Source of the DNA: Roseomonas sp. GC11
GTDB lineage: Bacteria; Pseudomonadota; Alphaproteobacteria; Acetobacterales; Acetobacteraceae
Assembly: GCF_024437745.1 (NCBI RefSeq)
Contig: NZ_JANFNY010000001.1
Span: 1-64,000, forward strand
Length of the DNA stretch: 64,000 bases
Reading direction: 5' to 3'
Part shown: positions 1 to 8,272 of the stretch, piece after piece
Layout: the number at the start of each line of letters is the position of its first letter
Numbering within the stretch: the stretch's first letter is position 1
The notes under the pieces: generated by a model
What the model was told of the DNA's origin: nothing
Seen by the model: only the letters and a program-made list of their open reading frames with translations
The model's database searches: none
Translations under genes and position numbers: made by a program

Positions 1-212
1 GCCTCGGGCAGAGGCTGCGCGATTTCCCCTGGCGCCGCTGGATGGCCGTGCTCATCTGTGTGGCGGTGCTGCTGGTGGGGGTTCCGCTGGCGGTGGCCTT
101 TGTGGGGGATCTGGGGGCGCTGCTGCTGCTGGTGGGGGTGGGAGGCTTCGCCCTGGGGCGCGCCACCGCCCCACGCCCGGCACCGCCCGCCCCGCGCAAG
201 GGCCGGGCGTGA
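1..212 (+). CDS. Small membrane protein, 5' end outside the window
   Basis: The reading frame is open from the first bases (codons begin at position 3) and closes with TGA at 210-212, giving at least 69 residues. The visible part has a basic stretch (RDFPWRRW), a hydrophobic helix (MAVLICVAVLLVGVPLAVAF) and a second hydrophobic segment (LGALLLLVGVGGFALG), then an Ala/Pro/Arg tail. This looks like a small inner-membrane protein of two helices. I do not recognise the family. It is followed after 15 bases by another small membrane protein on the same strand, so the two probably form one transcript. Confidence 0.5.
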   Translation, partial: LGQRLRDFPWRRWMAVLICVAVLLVGVPLAVAFVGDLGALLLLVGVGGFALGRATAPRPAPPAPRKGRA

Positions 213-227
213 GAAAGGGGCGTGCCG

Positions 228-446
228 ATGGGCTTGCTGATGCTGTTCGTGCTGGGGCTGTTGATCGGCTTCCCGCTGATGATGGCGCTGGCCGCCATTT
301 CCTTCGGGCTGTGGCTGGCCTGGGCCATTCTCGGGCTGATCTGGGCGGTGTTTACCTTCCTGCTGCATGACGCCGCCCTGGCGCTGCTGCTCGTCGCCGT
401 GCTGTGGCTGGGCTACCGCATGGGGCGGAGCCGGCAGGCCGGTTAA
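228..446 (+). CDS. Small hydrophobic membrane protein (72 aa)
   Basis: Two long hydrophobic stretches (MGLLMLFVLGLLIGFPLMMAL and the region from AISFGLW to about residue 42) and a third near residues 48-62, ending in RMGRSRQAG, indicate a small multi-pass inner-membrane protein. I chose ATG 228 rather than GTG 222 because the purine-rich GAAAGGGG lies 7 bases upstream of the ATG. Family unknown. A hairpin region follows directly and separates it from the convergent mrp gene. Confidence 0.55.
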   Translation: MGLLMLFVLGLLIGFPLMMALAAISFGLWLAWAILGLIWAVFTFLLHDAALALLLVAVLWLGYRMGRSRQAG

Positions 447-448
447 GC

Positions 449-485
449 GTTCTTTTTTTAAAAAAAGAACCAAAAAAATTTTTTC
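449..485. repeat. Family C A/T palindrome, copy 1
   Basis: A perfect 22-base palindrome, GTTCTTTTTTT followed by AAAAAAAGAAC, is followed by CAAAAAAATTTTTTC. The same arrangement recurs at 14165, 41558 and 49853. It begins 2 bases after a stop codon and probably works as part of a bidirectional terminator. Confidence 0.7.
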
Positions 486-490
486 AGAAA

Positions 491-520
491 GCGTCCCGCC
501 TGTGGCCTGAGGCGGGACGC
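491..520. terminator. Bidirectional hairpin between convergent genes
   Basis: GCGTCCCGCCT and AGGCGGGACGC form an 11-bp perfect stem with an 8-base loop (GTGGCCTG). A/T-rich runs flank it on both sides (471-486 and 536-570), so it could end transcription from the left-hand membrane genes and from mrp on the other strand. Confidence 0.6.
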
Positions 521-570
521 CAAACTGACAGAAAGTCTTTTTGTTTCTTTTTCTTCAGAAAAAGAAAATT

Positions 571-1725
571 CTATTCCACAATAATCTTCGGCCCGCTCTG
601 CTTCTGCCCCAGCTTCTGGCGCAGGCGCGCGGCGATGGCGCGGTAGGCGGCGGCCTCATGGCTCTCCGGCCGGGCGGCGACGATGGGCGTGCCCGCATCG
701 GCCAGTTCGCGGATTTCCAGCTTCAGCGGCAATTCGCCCAGGAATTCCACGCCCATCCGCTCCGCCTCGGCGCGGGCGCCGCCATGGCCGAAGATATGGG
801 CCGTGTGGCCGCAATTCGGGCAGCAGTAATAGGACATGTTCTCCACCAGCCCGAGCACCGGCACGTTCACCTTCTCGAACATGCGGATGCCGCGGCGGGC
901 GTCGATCAGCGCCACATCCTGCGGGGTGGAGACGATGACGGCCCCGGCCAGCGGCACGCGCTGGCTGATGGTGAGCTGCGCGTCGCCGGTGCCGGGGGGC
1001 ATGTCCACCACCAGCACGTCCAGCGCGCCCCATTCCACCTGGCCCAGCATCTGCTCCAGCGCGCCCATCACCATCGGGCCGCGCCAGATCATCGGGGTCT
1101 CCTCCTCGACGAGGAAGCCGATGGACATGGCCTTCAGCCCCCAATGGGCGATGGGCTGGATGCGCCCCTCGCTGGCGCGGGGCTTCTCCCGCGTGCCGAG
1201 CATCTGGGGCAGGGAGGGGCCGTAGATATCGGCATCCAGCAGGCCGACGCGCAGCCCGCCGGCGGCCAGCGCCACGGCGAGGTTGACGGCGGTGGTGGAC
1301 TTGCCGACGCCTCCCTTGCCCGAGGCGATGGCGATGATGGCGCCGATCTCGGGCAGCAGCAGGCCGCCGCCCGGATTGCCGCCCTGGCCCGGGGCGGGGC
1401 GGGTGGCGCGGGCGGTGCCGCCGCCATGGGCGTGGCCATGCCCCTGGCCATCCCTGGCGGCGGGGGCCGGCATGTCGCGATGCGCCGTCAGCACGCAGGT
1501 GGCGGAGAGCACGCCCGGCACGGCGGCGGCGGCGCGCTCGGCGCTGGCGCGCAGCGGCTCCAGCGCGCGGGCGCGCTCACGCGGCACGGCGAGGGCGAAC
1601 TGCACCAGCCCGTCCCGCGCCGAAAGCCCTTGCAGCATCCCGGAGGAGACCACGTCCAGCCCCGTCTCCGGGTCCGTCACCCCGGCCAGGGCGGTGCGCA
1701 CGGCGGCCGCCAGAGTCTCTGACAT
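571..1725 (-). CDS. apbC: Mrp/ApbC (NBP35-like) Fe-S cluster carrier ATPase
   Basis: Cytosolic P-loop ATPase that binds and transfers [4Fe-4S] clusters to apoproteins. The 384-residue product has an N-terminal MIP18/DUF59 domain (about residues 1-90, with the DPETGLDVVSSGML stretch), a His/Gly-rich linker (GHGHAHGGG), the deviant Walker A SGKGGVGKSTT near residue 135, the DADIYGPS switch region and the CPNCG motif near residue 300 that coordinates the cluster at the dimer interface. I chose the ATG at 1725 because GGAGGGG lies about 10 bases upstream and the DUF59 domain begins there; the frame stays open further upstream only by composition. It is divergent from hflK. Confidence 0.95.
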   Translation of the reverse strand: MSETLAAAVRTALAGVTDPETGLDVVSSGMLQGLSARDGLVQFALAVPRERARALEPLRASAERAAAAVPGVLSATCVLTAHRDMPAPAARDGQGHGHAHGGGTARATRPAPGQGGNPGGGLLLPEIGAIIAIASGKGGVGKSTTAVNLAVALAAGGLRVGLLDADIYGPSLPQMLGTREKPRASEGRIQPIAHWGLKAMSIGFLVEEETPMIWRGPMVMGALEQMLGQVEWGALDVLVVDMPPGTGDAQLTISQRVPLAGAVIVSTPQDVALIDARRGIRMFEKVNVPVLGLVENMSYYCCPNCGHTAHIFGHGGARAEAERMGVEFLGELPLKLEIRELADAGTPIVAARPESHEAAAYRAIAARLRQKLGQKQSGPKIIVE

Positions 1726-1912
1726 CGCTTGAAAACCCCTCCAACGCGGACAATATCGGCCCCGCCCTCGCCGGGAATGATGCGGATGCATTGCGCCCGG
1801 CCCGGACAGGGCGACATATGGTCTGGCCCTGTCGCTCATGCACGTCCCGTGCGCAAGCGTCCGCAGAAACTGCCGGGGCCGGGAGCACAGGCAGAGGGGA
1901 GCGCGAGGCATA

Positions 1913-3190
1913 ATGCCCTGGAATTCGAGTGGCGGATCCGGCCCTGGAGGCAGCCCTTGGGGCAATCCACGCCCCGGCGGACCCTGGGGGCAGCCGCCCC
2001 AGGGCGGCGGCGGGGGCGGCCGTGGCAATGGGCGCGGGCCTGGTGGCGGCGGCCCTGGCGGTGGTGGCTCTGGCGGGCCGGACCTGGATGAGGTGATCCG
2101 CCAGGCGCAGGAGGCGCTGCGCCAGTTCCTGCCGGGCGGCGCGGGCGGCGGGCGCTGGCTGGCGCTGGGCGCGGCCGTGGTGCTGCTGGCCTGGGGCGCC
2201 AGCGGCTTCTACCGCGTGCAGCCGGATGAGCAGGGCGTGGTGATGCGCTTCGGCGCCTTCAGCCGGGTGACGCAGCCGGGCCTGAACTACCGCATCCCCT
2301 GGCCGGTGGAGAGCGTGACGACGCCGCGGGTGACGCGCATCAACCGCATCGACATCGGCTTCCGCGCGCCGAATGACAGCCCGCAGCTGCGCCCGACCCC
2401 GGCCGCCGATGTGCAGGCCGAGAGCCTGATGCTGACGGGCGATGAAAACATCATCGACATCCACTTCGCGGTGTTCTGGCGGATCCGCGATGCCGGGGCC
2501 TATCTGTTCAACACGCGCAACCCTGACCAGACGGTGAAGTCGGCGGCGGAGAGCGTGATGCGCGAGGTGGTGGGCCAGACGCCGATCCAGCCCGCCCTGA
2601 CCGAGGCGCGCGCCGATATCGAGACGCGGGTGCGCAGCGGGGTGCAGTTCATCCTCGACCAGTATGGTTCGGGCATCGAGCTGACGCAGGTGCAGCTGCT
2701 GAAGGTGGACCCGCCGGCGGAGGTGATCGACACCTTCCGCGACGTGCAGCGCGCCAATGCCGACCGTGAGCGCCAGCGCAACGAGGCCGAGGCCTACCGC
2801 AACGACATCATCCCGCGCGCCCGCGGCGAGGGGCAGCGCATGCTGCAGGAGGCCGAGGGCTACAAGGAAAGCCAGATCGCCCGGGCCCGCGGTGAGGCGG
2901 CGCGCTTCACCAGCGTGCTCTCCGCCTATCAGGTGGCGAAGGATGTGACGGTGCGCCGCATCTACATGGAGACGATGGAGGAGATCCTGCGCCGCAACCC
3001 GAAGCTGGTGGTGGATGACCGGCTGCAGGGCGTGGTGCCCTATCTGCCGCTCGATGGCGCGCCGCGCGCGCCGGTGCCGCCGCAGGCGCTGGCCCCCGCC
3101 GGGATTCCCTCTGGCATTCCCGCCGGGCCGCCCGCCGGGGCGCCGGGTGCCACGCCGATGGGCCGGCCCGGGCAGGGAGGCGGCCGATGA
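1913..3190 (+). CDS. hflK: FtsH protease modulator HflK
   Basis: Inner-membrane band-7/SPFH protein that with HflC forms the large HflKC assembly around the FtsH AAA protease. The 425-residue product starts with a Gly/Pro-rich cytoplasmic segment, followed by one membrane helix near residues 80-99 (ALGAAVVLLAWGASGF), then the SPFH domain (from VQPDEQGVVMRFG), a long charged helical region rich in Ala/Glu/Arg, and a Pro/Ala-rich tail. The start is MPWNSSGG at 1913, the usual HflK N-terminal form. Its TGA overlaps the hflC ATG (ATGA), so the two are translationally coupled. Confidence 0.95.
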   Translation: MPWNSSGGSGPGGSPWGNPRPGGPWGQPPQGGGGGGRGNGRGPGGGGPGGGGSGGPDLDEVIRQAQEALRQFLPGGAGGGRWLALGAAVVLLAWGASGFYRVQPDEQGVVMRFGAFSRVTQPGLNYRIPWPVESVTTPRVTRINRIDIGFRAPNDSPQLRPTPAADVQAESLMLTGDENIIDIHFAVFWRIRDAGAYLFNTRNPDQTVKSAAESVMREVVGQTPIQPALTEARADIETRVRSGVQFILDQYGSGIELTQVQLLKVDPPAEVIDTFRDVQRANADRERQRNEAEAYRNDIIPRARGEGQRMLQEAEGYKESQIARARGEAARFTSVLSAYQVAKDVTVRRIYMETMEEILRRNPKLVVDDRLQGVVPYLPLDGAPRAPVPPQALAPAGIPSGIPAGPPAGAPGATPMGRPGQGGGR

Positions 3191-4179
3191 AGCGCCTGAT
3201 CCTGGCGGGTGTCGCCGCCATCGCGCTGCTGGCCGCCACCAATGCGCCCTTCACCGTGCACCAGACGGAGCAGGTGCTGATCACCCAGTTCGGCCAGCCG
3301 GTGCGGGTGATCAACGAGCCGGGGCTGCATTTCAAGGTTCCCTTCATCCAGGCGGTCATCAGCTTCGACCGGCGGCTGCTCGATTTCGACGCGCCGGGCG
3401 AGGAGGTGATCCTGGGCGACCAGCGCCGGCTGATCGTGGACAGCTTCACGCGCTTCCGCGTCATCGACCCGCTGCTGTTCTTCCAGACGGCGGGCGCGCA
3501 GGAAGGCGGCATCCGGGGGCGGCTCTCCTCCATCGTCGTCTCGGCGATGCGGCGCGTGCTGGGCAATGAGCCGCTGCTGGCCGTGCTGTCCTCCGACCGC
3601 GCGCGGATCATGGGTGAGATCCGCCGGCAGGTGAATGAGGAGGCGCGGCGCTTCGGCGTGGGGGTGGAGGATGTGCGCATCCGCCGCGCCGACCTGCCGC
3701 CGGAGAACACGCAGGCCATCCTGGGCCGGATGCAGACGGAGCGTGAGCGCGTGGCGCGCGAGGCGCGCGCCGAGGGTGCCGAGGTGGCGGCGCGCATCCG
3801 CGCCGGGGCGGAGCGCGAGCGGACGGTGATCCTGGCCGAGAGCCAGGCCCAGGCCGATGCGCTGCGCGGCCAGGGCGAGCAGGAGGCGATCCGCCTCTTC
3901 GCCGAGGCGTTCCAGCGCGATCCGGATTTCTACAATTTCTACCGCGCCATGCAGGCCTATCGCGAGGCTTTCTCGGGCGGTGAGACGCGGCTGGTGCTGA
4001 CGCCGGATTCGGAATTCTTCCGCTATTTCCGGCAGAGCCAGCCGGGCCTGCCGCTGCCGGGGGTGACGCCCGCCCCGGCGGCGCCCCTGCCTGGGTCACA
4101 GCCGGGCGCTGCGGCCCCGGCGGCCGCGCCCACGGACCCGGCCGGTGCGGCACCCGCCCCGGCGCGCCCCACGGAATAA
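3187..4179 (+). CDS. hflC: FtsH protease modulator HflC
   Basis: Partner of HflK in the HflKC complex that limits FtsH access to membrane substrates. The 330-residue product has an N-terminal signal-anchor helix (about residues 3-20, LILAGVAAIALLAATNAPF), the SPFH domain (TEQVLITQFGQPVRVI onwards), a helical Ala/Glu/Arg-rich region (ERERVAREARAEGAEVA) and the conserved FYNFYRAMQAYREAF stretch. The last 50 or so residues are a Pro/Ala-rich extension. Its start codon overlaps the hflK stop. Confidence 0.95.
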   Translation: MKRLILAGVAAIALLAATNAPFTVHQTEQVLITQFGQPVRVINEPGLHFKVPFIQAVISFDRRLLDFDAPGEEVILGDQRRLIVDSFTRFRVIDPLLFFQTAGAQEGGIRGRLSSIVVSAMRRVLGNEPLLAVLSSDRARIMGEIRRQVNEEARRFGVGVEDVRIRRADLPPENTQAILGRMQTERERVAREARAEGAEVAARIRAGAERERTVILAESQAQADALRGQGEQEAIRLFAEAFQRDPDFYNFYRAMQAYREAFSGGETRLVLTPDSEFFRYFRQSQPGLPLPGVTPAPAAPLPGSQPGAAAPAAAPTDPAGAAPAPARPTE

Positions 4180-4191
4180 GGGGCGTCCGGT

Positions 4192-4383
4192 TTGAGCCTG
4201 ACGCAACTCCTGGCCGGGGTGGGGGTGGTGCTGGCGCTGGAGGGGCTGCTCTACGCGGTCTTTCCCGGCGCCATGCAGCGGGCGGTGGCGAATCTGGCGC
4301 TGCTGCCGCCGGAGCGGCTGCGCTGGACGGGGCTGGCGGCGGCGGTGGCCGGCGTGGCCCTGGCCACGCTGCTGGTGGGCTGA
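4192..4383 (+). CDS. DUF2065 (YjeT-like) small membrane protein
   Basis: A 63-residue protein with two hydrophobic helices (LLAGVGVVLALEGLLYAVF and LAAAVAGVALATLLVG) separated by PGAMQRAVANLALLPPERLRWTG, which fits the DUF2065/YjeT pattern. In Escherichia coli yjeT lies immediately after hflC, and the same order is kept here with a 12-base gap, which supports the call. The start is TTG at 4192, with GGGG 8 bases upstream. Function unknown; the context suggests a link with HflKC-FtsH. Confidence 0.75.
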   Translation: MSLTQLLAGVGVVLALEGLLYAVFPGAMQRAVANLALLPPERLRWTGLAAAVAGVALATLLVG

Positions 4384-4555
4384 GCCGCCCGCGCGCCCCT
4401 CTTTTCCCCGCCGCCGCGAGGCCGGGCGGGGAAAAGCGCGGCAGCGCAAGGGTGCGAGGCTTTTTGTAACAGCTTTTCCCTTATGCTGGGCCTTGCCTGC
4501 CCTTCCGGTCCCGGTGGCCCCGCCTTATGTCGGGATGACCGGGCCATCCGGCCCT

Positions 4556-4568
4556 GACAATGATTGTC
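4556..4568. promoter_or_regulatory. 13-bp palindrome in the degP leader
   Basis: GACAATGATTGTC is a perfect inverted repeat centred about 25 bases before the chosen degP start. It is AT-richer than its surroundings. It could be an operator half or mRNA structure near the ribosome site; I cannot assign a regulator. Confidence 0.3.
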
Positions 4569-4586
4569 GCAAGCGAGGTTTGCCCG

Positions 4587-6119
4587 ATGCGTCTCGCCAC
4601 CCTACTGCTGAGTGCCACGGTTGCCGCGGCGCCGCTCTCCACGCCCTTCGTGGCACTGGCCCAGCCGGCTCCGGCGGCGCCGGCGCAGGGCTCGGTGCAC
4701 ACCACGCCGGAGAGTTTCGCGCCGCTGGCCCGCCGGCTCCTGCCAGCCGTGGTCAATATCCAGACCAGCCAGACCATCCAGGCGCGGGGCAACCGCCCTG
4801 ACGCGCCGGAGATGCCCCAGGCCCCGCCGGGCAGCCCCTTCGAGGAGCTGTTCCGCGACTTCTTCGAGCGCAACCGGCCGCCGGGCAGCCGCCCGGGCCA
4901 GCCGCCGCGCCGGGCGCAGAGCCAGGGTTCCGGCTTCGTCATCGATTCCTCCGGCATCATCGTGACGAACAACCACGTCATCGATGGCGCGGACGAGATC
5001 AACGTCGTGCTGCAGGACAACACGACGCTGAAGGCCGAGCTGGTGGGCGCCGACAGCCGCACCGACCTCGCCGTGCTGCGCGTCAAGACCGACAAGCCGC
5101 TGCCCGCCGTGCCCTTCGGCGACTCGGACAGCGCCGAGGTGGGCGACTGGGTGCTGGCCATCGGCAATCCGCTGGGCTTTGGCGGTTCCGTCACCTCGGG
5201 CATCGTCTCGGCGCGCGGCCGCAACATCAATGCCGGCCCTTATGACGACTTCATCCAGACGGATGCCGCCATCAACCGCGGCAATTCCGGCGGCCCGCTG
5301 TTCAATGTGAAGGGCGAGGTGATCGGCATCAACACCGCCATCGTCTCCCCCTCCGGCGGCTCGATCGGCATCGGCTTCGCCATTCCGGCCAACCTGGCCA
5401 AGGGCGTGGTGGCGCAGCTGCGTGACAGCGGCAAGGTGCGGCGCGGCTGGCTGGGCGTGAACATCCAGCAGGTGACGGAGGAGATCGCCGAGAGCCTCGG
5501 CCTCCAGGGCGGCCCGCGCGGCGCGCTGGTGGCGCGGGCGCAGGAGGATGGCCCGGCCGCCAAGGGTGGCGTGCAGAATGGCGATGTCATCCTGCGCTTC
5601 AACAACCAGGATGTGCGGGAGATGCGCAACCTGCCGCGCATCGTGGCCGAGACGCCGGTGGGCACCAAGGCGCCTGTCACCGTCTGGCGCGGTGGCCGGG
5701 AGCAGAACCTGGATGTGACGGTGGCCGAGCTGCCGGCGGACCAGCAGGTGGCCAGCGCCAGCCCCGCCCCGCAGCAGGCCAAGCCGGGCAGCACGATCGA
5801 GCTTTCGGGCCTGGGCCTGAAGGTCGCGCCGATCTCGCCCGAGACGAAGGAGCGTTTCAGCCTGCGCGATGACGCGCGCGGCGTGGTGGTGACGGATGTC
5901 GCCCCGGGCAGCAGCGCGGCGGAGCGTGGCATCAGCGCCGGCGACCTGATCGTCGAGGTGCAGCAGAACCGCGTTGCCTCGCCGCAGGAGGTGCAGGAGC
6001 AGATCGCCCGCCTGCGCAAGCAGAACCGGCCGAGCGCGCTGATGCTGATCGAGAATGGCCAGGGCCAGCGCTTCGTCCCCCTGCGCCTGCAACCCGAGCG
6101 CAGCGGCAGCCCCGGCTGA
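4587..6119 (+). CDS. degP: Do/DegP-family periplasmic serine endoprotease
   Basis: Periplasmic chaperone-protease that degrades misfolded envelope proteins. The 510-residue product has a Sec signal peptide (MRLATLLLSATVAAAPLSTP, cleavage near FVALAQ), a trypsin-like domain with catalytic triad H130 (NNHVIDG), D160 (RTDLAVL) and S234 (RGNSGGP), and two PDZ domains (about 280-370 with RRGWLGVNIQ, and 405-500 with APGSSAAERGISAGDLI). The start at 4587 gives a clean signal peptide and has GAGG upstream; an in-frame ATG at 4560 is less likely. A terminator follows in the family B element. Confidence 0.95.
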   Translation: MRLATLLLSATVAAAPLSTPFVALAQPAPAAPAQGSVHTTPESFAPLARRLLPAVVNIQTSQTIQARGNRPDAPEMPQAPPGSPFEELFRDFFERNRPPGSRPGQPPRRAQSQGSGFVIDSSGIIVTNNHVIDGADEINVVLQDNTTLKAELVGADSRTDLAVLRVKTDKPLPAVPFGDSDSAEVGDWVLAIGNPLGFGGSVTSGIVSARGRNINAGPYDDFIQTDAAINRGNSGGPLFNVKGEVIGINTAIVSPSGGSIGIGFAIPANLAKGVVAQLRDSGKVRRGWLGVNIQQVTEEIAESLGLQGGPRGALVARAQEDGPAAKGGVQNGDVILRFNNQDVREMRNLPRIVAETPVGTKAPVTVWRGGREQNLDVTVAELPADQQVASASPAPQQAKPGSTIELSGLGLKVAPISPETKERFSLRDDARGVVVTDVAPGSSAAERGISAGDLIVEVQQNRVASPQEVQEQIARLRKQNRPSALMLIENGQGQRFVPLRLQPERSGSPG

Positions 6120-6270
6120 TTTTTCTTTCGGGCTGCCGCCGTCTGGCGGAGAGGCGGGGCGCTGCATGGGGCCGGGGTGGCTGTTGTGCGCGTGCCCGTC
6201 TCGCCCAAAACGGACAGAAAAAAGAAGGGGGTCCGGGGGAATTCATTCCCCCGGCCTTTTTTTCTGCCTG
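6119..6270 (+). repeat. Family B spacer element, copy 1
   Basis: It begins at the degP stop with TTTTTCTTTCGGGCTGCCGCC and runs through a GC-rich middle to AGAAAAAAGAAGGGGG, then the GGGGGAATTC-type hairpin and a T-tract. The start, the AAAAAAGAAGGGGG block and the hairpin recur in copy 2 (11843-12002), and the last two in inverted copy 3 (22086-22190). The GGCTGCCGCC start recurs at the window end. Confidence 0.7.
6233..6263 (+). terminator. Rho-independent terminator after degP
   Basis: CCGGGGGAAT pairs with ATTCCCCCGG to form a near-perfect stem of about 9-10 bp, followed by CC and a run of seven T. It lies 115 bases after the degP stop and also faces the 3' end of serB on the other strand. 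Confidence 0.8.
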
Positions 6271-6275
6271 TTGCC

Positions 6276-7169
6276 CTAGGAAACGAAGGCGCTGGCGCGG
6301 TAGCCCTGGGCGAAGAGGAGAGCCCTGAGGTTGTTATGATCCACCCGCACGCGGGCCGCAGCCGCGACGACCGGCTTGGCGTGGTAGGCCACGCCGAGGC
6401 CGGCGGCGCCGATCATGGCGAGGTCGTTGGCGCCATCGCCGACGGCGAGGGTGGCGGAGAGCGGCAGGCCCAGCTCCGCCGCCAGCTTTTTCAGGGTCGT
6501 CAGCTTGGCATCGCGGTCGAAGATGGGCTCCGCGACGCGGCCGGTGAGGGCGGTGCCATCATCCTCCAGCACATTGGCATGATGGCTGGTGAAGCCCACC
6601 CGCGCGGCGACGCGCCCGGTGAAGAAGGTGAACCCGCCCGAGGCCAGGGCGCAATGCGCGCCATGGGCCACCATGGTGCCCACCAGCTCGCGCGCGCCGG
6701 GCATAAGCTCCGTCTGCTTCCAGGTTTCTTCCAGCGCCGCGAGGCCGAGGCCCTGGAGCAGGGCGACGCGCTCGCGCAGGGCGGTGGCGAAATCCATCTC
6801 GCCGTTCATCGAGCGGCGGGTGATCTCGGCCACGCGGTCCTTCAGCCCGGCATAGGCGGCCAGCTCGTCCAGGGTTTCGCTGGTGACGATGGTGCTGTCC
6901 ATATCGGCCACCAGCAGGCGCTTGCGGCGGCCTTCGGCGGGCTGGGCGATGACGTCGACGGGCGCGCCGGCGCCGAGGGTGGCGCGCGCCGCGGCCTCGG
7001 CCTGTTCGGGCGCGAGGTTGCCGAAGGGCAGGTCCAGCGCCTCGGCCTCGGCGAGCCAGTCCGGCTGGCCGAGATGGGCGCCGAGGCCGGTGAGGGCCGC
7101 GCGGACCGTGGGAAGGAGCGCCGCGGGCAGTTGGCCGGCGGGCGCGATCAGGGTGAGCACATGCTGCAT
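6276..7169 (-). CDS. serB: Phosphoserine phosphatase SerB
   Basis: HAD-family phosphatase for the last step of L-serine synthesis. The 297-residue product has an ACT-like N-terminal region (about 1-75) and a HAD core with DMDST (nucleophile D89, acid/base D91), the GLAALEE cap region, the SGGFTFF motif II Ser and GDGANDLAMIGAAGLG motif IV. It begins at the ATG at 7169, only 26 bases from the divergent miaA start, so each promoter must overlap the other gene's 5' region. Confidence 0.95.
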   Translation of the reverse strand: MQHVLTLIAPAGQLPAALLPTVRAALTGLGAHLGQPDWLAEAEALDLPFGNLAPEQAEAAARATLGAGAPVDVIAQPAEGRRKRLLVADMDSTIVTSETLDELAAYAGLKDRVAEITRRSMNGEMDFATALRERVALLQGLGLAALEETWKQTELMPGARELVGTMVAHGAHCALASGGFTFFTGRVAARVGFTSHHANVLEDDGTALTGRVAEPIFDRDAKLTTLKKLAAELGLPLSATLAVGDGANDLAMIGAAGLGVAYHAKPVVAAAARVRVDHNNLRALLFAQGYRASAFVS

Positions 7170-7195
7170 GGGGGGCGGACCATGCCTGTCCGCGC

Positions 7196-8212
7196 ATGAC
7201 GGATCAACCTTTCGCCCTGCTGGTGGCGGGGCCGACGGCGAGCGGCAAATCCGCCCTGGCGCTGGGGCTGGCGGAGCGGCTGGGCGGCACGGTCATCAAT
7301 ACGGACAGCATGCAGGTCTATGCCGGGCTGGAGATCCTGACGGCGCAGCCGAGTGCTGCGGAGCAGGCCCAGGCGCCGCACCGCCTCTATGGCGAGCGCG
7401 ACCCGGCGGCGGCGGCGAGCGCCGCCTGGTGGCGGGGCCGGGCGCTGGCCGAGATGGCGGTGGCGCGGGCGGCGGGGCGGCTGCCTATCCTGTGCGGTGG
7501 CACGGGGATGTATTTCCGCGCCCTGGTCGCGGGCATCGCTGAGATTCCACCGATTCCGGAGGCGGCGCGGGCCGAGGCGCGCGGGCTGCTGGCGGGGGAG
7601 GGGCCGGCGGCGCTGCATGCCCGGCTGGCCGCGGTGGACCCGGAGACGGCGGCGCGGTTGCGCCCGAGCGACAGCCAGCGGCTGGCGCGCGCCTGGGAGG
7701 TGTGGCGCGGCACGGGGCGCGGGCTGGCGGCGTGGCAGGCGCAGGGGCAGGCGGCGGGGCAGGCAGGGGGGCAGGCGGAAGAGCACGGCCCCGCCCCCTG
7801 GCGTTTCGCCGCGCTGCTGCTGGACCCGCCGCGCGAGGCGCTGCGCGCCGCCATCCGCCGCCGCTGGGAGGTGATGATGCAGGCCGGGGCGGTGGAGGAG
7901 GTGCGGGCGCTGCTGGCGCGCGGGCTGGACCCGGCCCTGCCGGCGATGCGCGCGCATGGCGTGCCGGAGATCGCCGCCGCGCTGGCGGGGCGGATGACGC
8001 TGGCGGAGGCGGGGGAGCGGGCCTGCCTCGCCATCGGGCAATACACCAAGCGGCAGGCGACATGGTTCCGGCATCAGAAGATTTCCGATCCGAGCCATAT
8101 GCATACGATCCATGCGCGGGTGACGGGGCTAAAGCAATTTTCAGAAAGCGAAAGCGCGGAAATTTTCGCGTTTGTTTGTTCTCGCGTTGACGCGGGCGGA
8201 GGAGCGGCGTAG
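7196..8212 (+). CDS. miaA: tRNA dimethylallyltransferase MiaA
   Basis: Transfers the dimethylallyl group to N6 of A37 in tRNAs reading UNN codons. The 338-residue product has the P-loop GPTASGKS (residues 12-19), the DSMQVYAGLEILTA segment, CGGTGMYFRAL, and the C-terminal YTKRQATWFRHQ motif. A Gln/Gly/Ala-rich insert (QAQGQAAGQAGGQAEE) lies near residue 185 where family members are variable. The last 40 or so residues after WFRHQ are AT-richer and contain the predicted ilvB promoter. Confidence 0.95.
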   Translation: MTDQPFALLVAGPTASGKSALALGLAERLGGTVINTDSMQVYAGLEILTAQPSAAEQAQAPHRLYGERDPAAAASAAWWRGRALAEMAVARAAGRLPILCGGTGMYFRALVAGIAEIPPIPEAARAEARGLLAGEGPAALHARLAAVDPETAARLRPSDSQRLARAWEVWRGTGRGLAAWQAQGQAAGQAGGQAEEHGPAPWRFAALLLDPPREALRAAIRRRWEVMMQAGAVEEVRALLARGLDPALPAMRAHGVPEIAAALAGRMTLAEAGERACLAIGQYTKRQATWFRHQKISDPSHMHTIHARVTGLKQFSESESAEIFAFVCSRVDAGGGAA

Positions 8213-8214
8213 AG
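8186..8214 (+). promoter_or_regulatory. Predicted ilvB promoter inside the miaA 3' end
   Basis: GTTGAC, a 17-base spacer and GTAGAG resemble the alphaproteobacterial housekeeping pattern CTTGAC-N17-CTATAT. The predicted start, near 8221, would leave a leader of about 50 bases before ilvB. I see no leader peptide in that space. Confidence 0.4.
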
Positions 8215-8272
8215 GGGTGGCCCGGCCCGAAACCAGCCGGCAAGGCAAACCCGCAGGAAAGCCCGTCAGATC

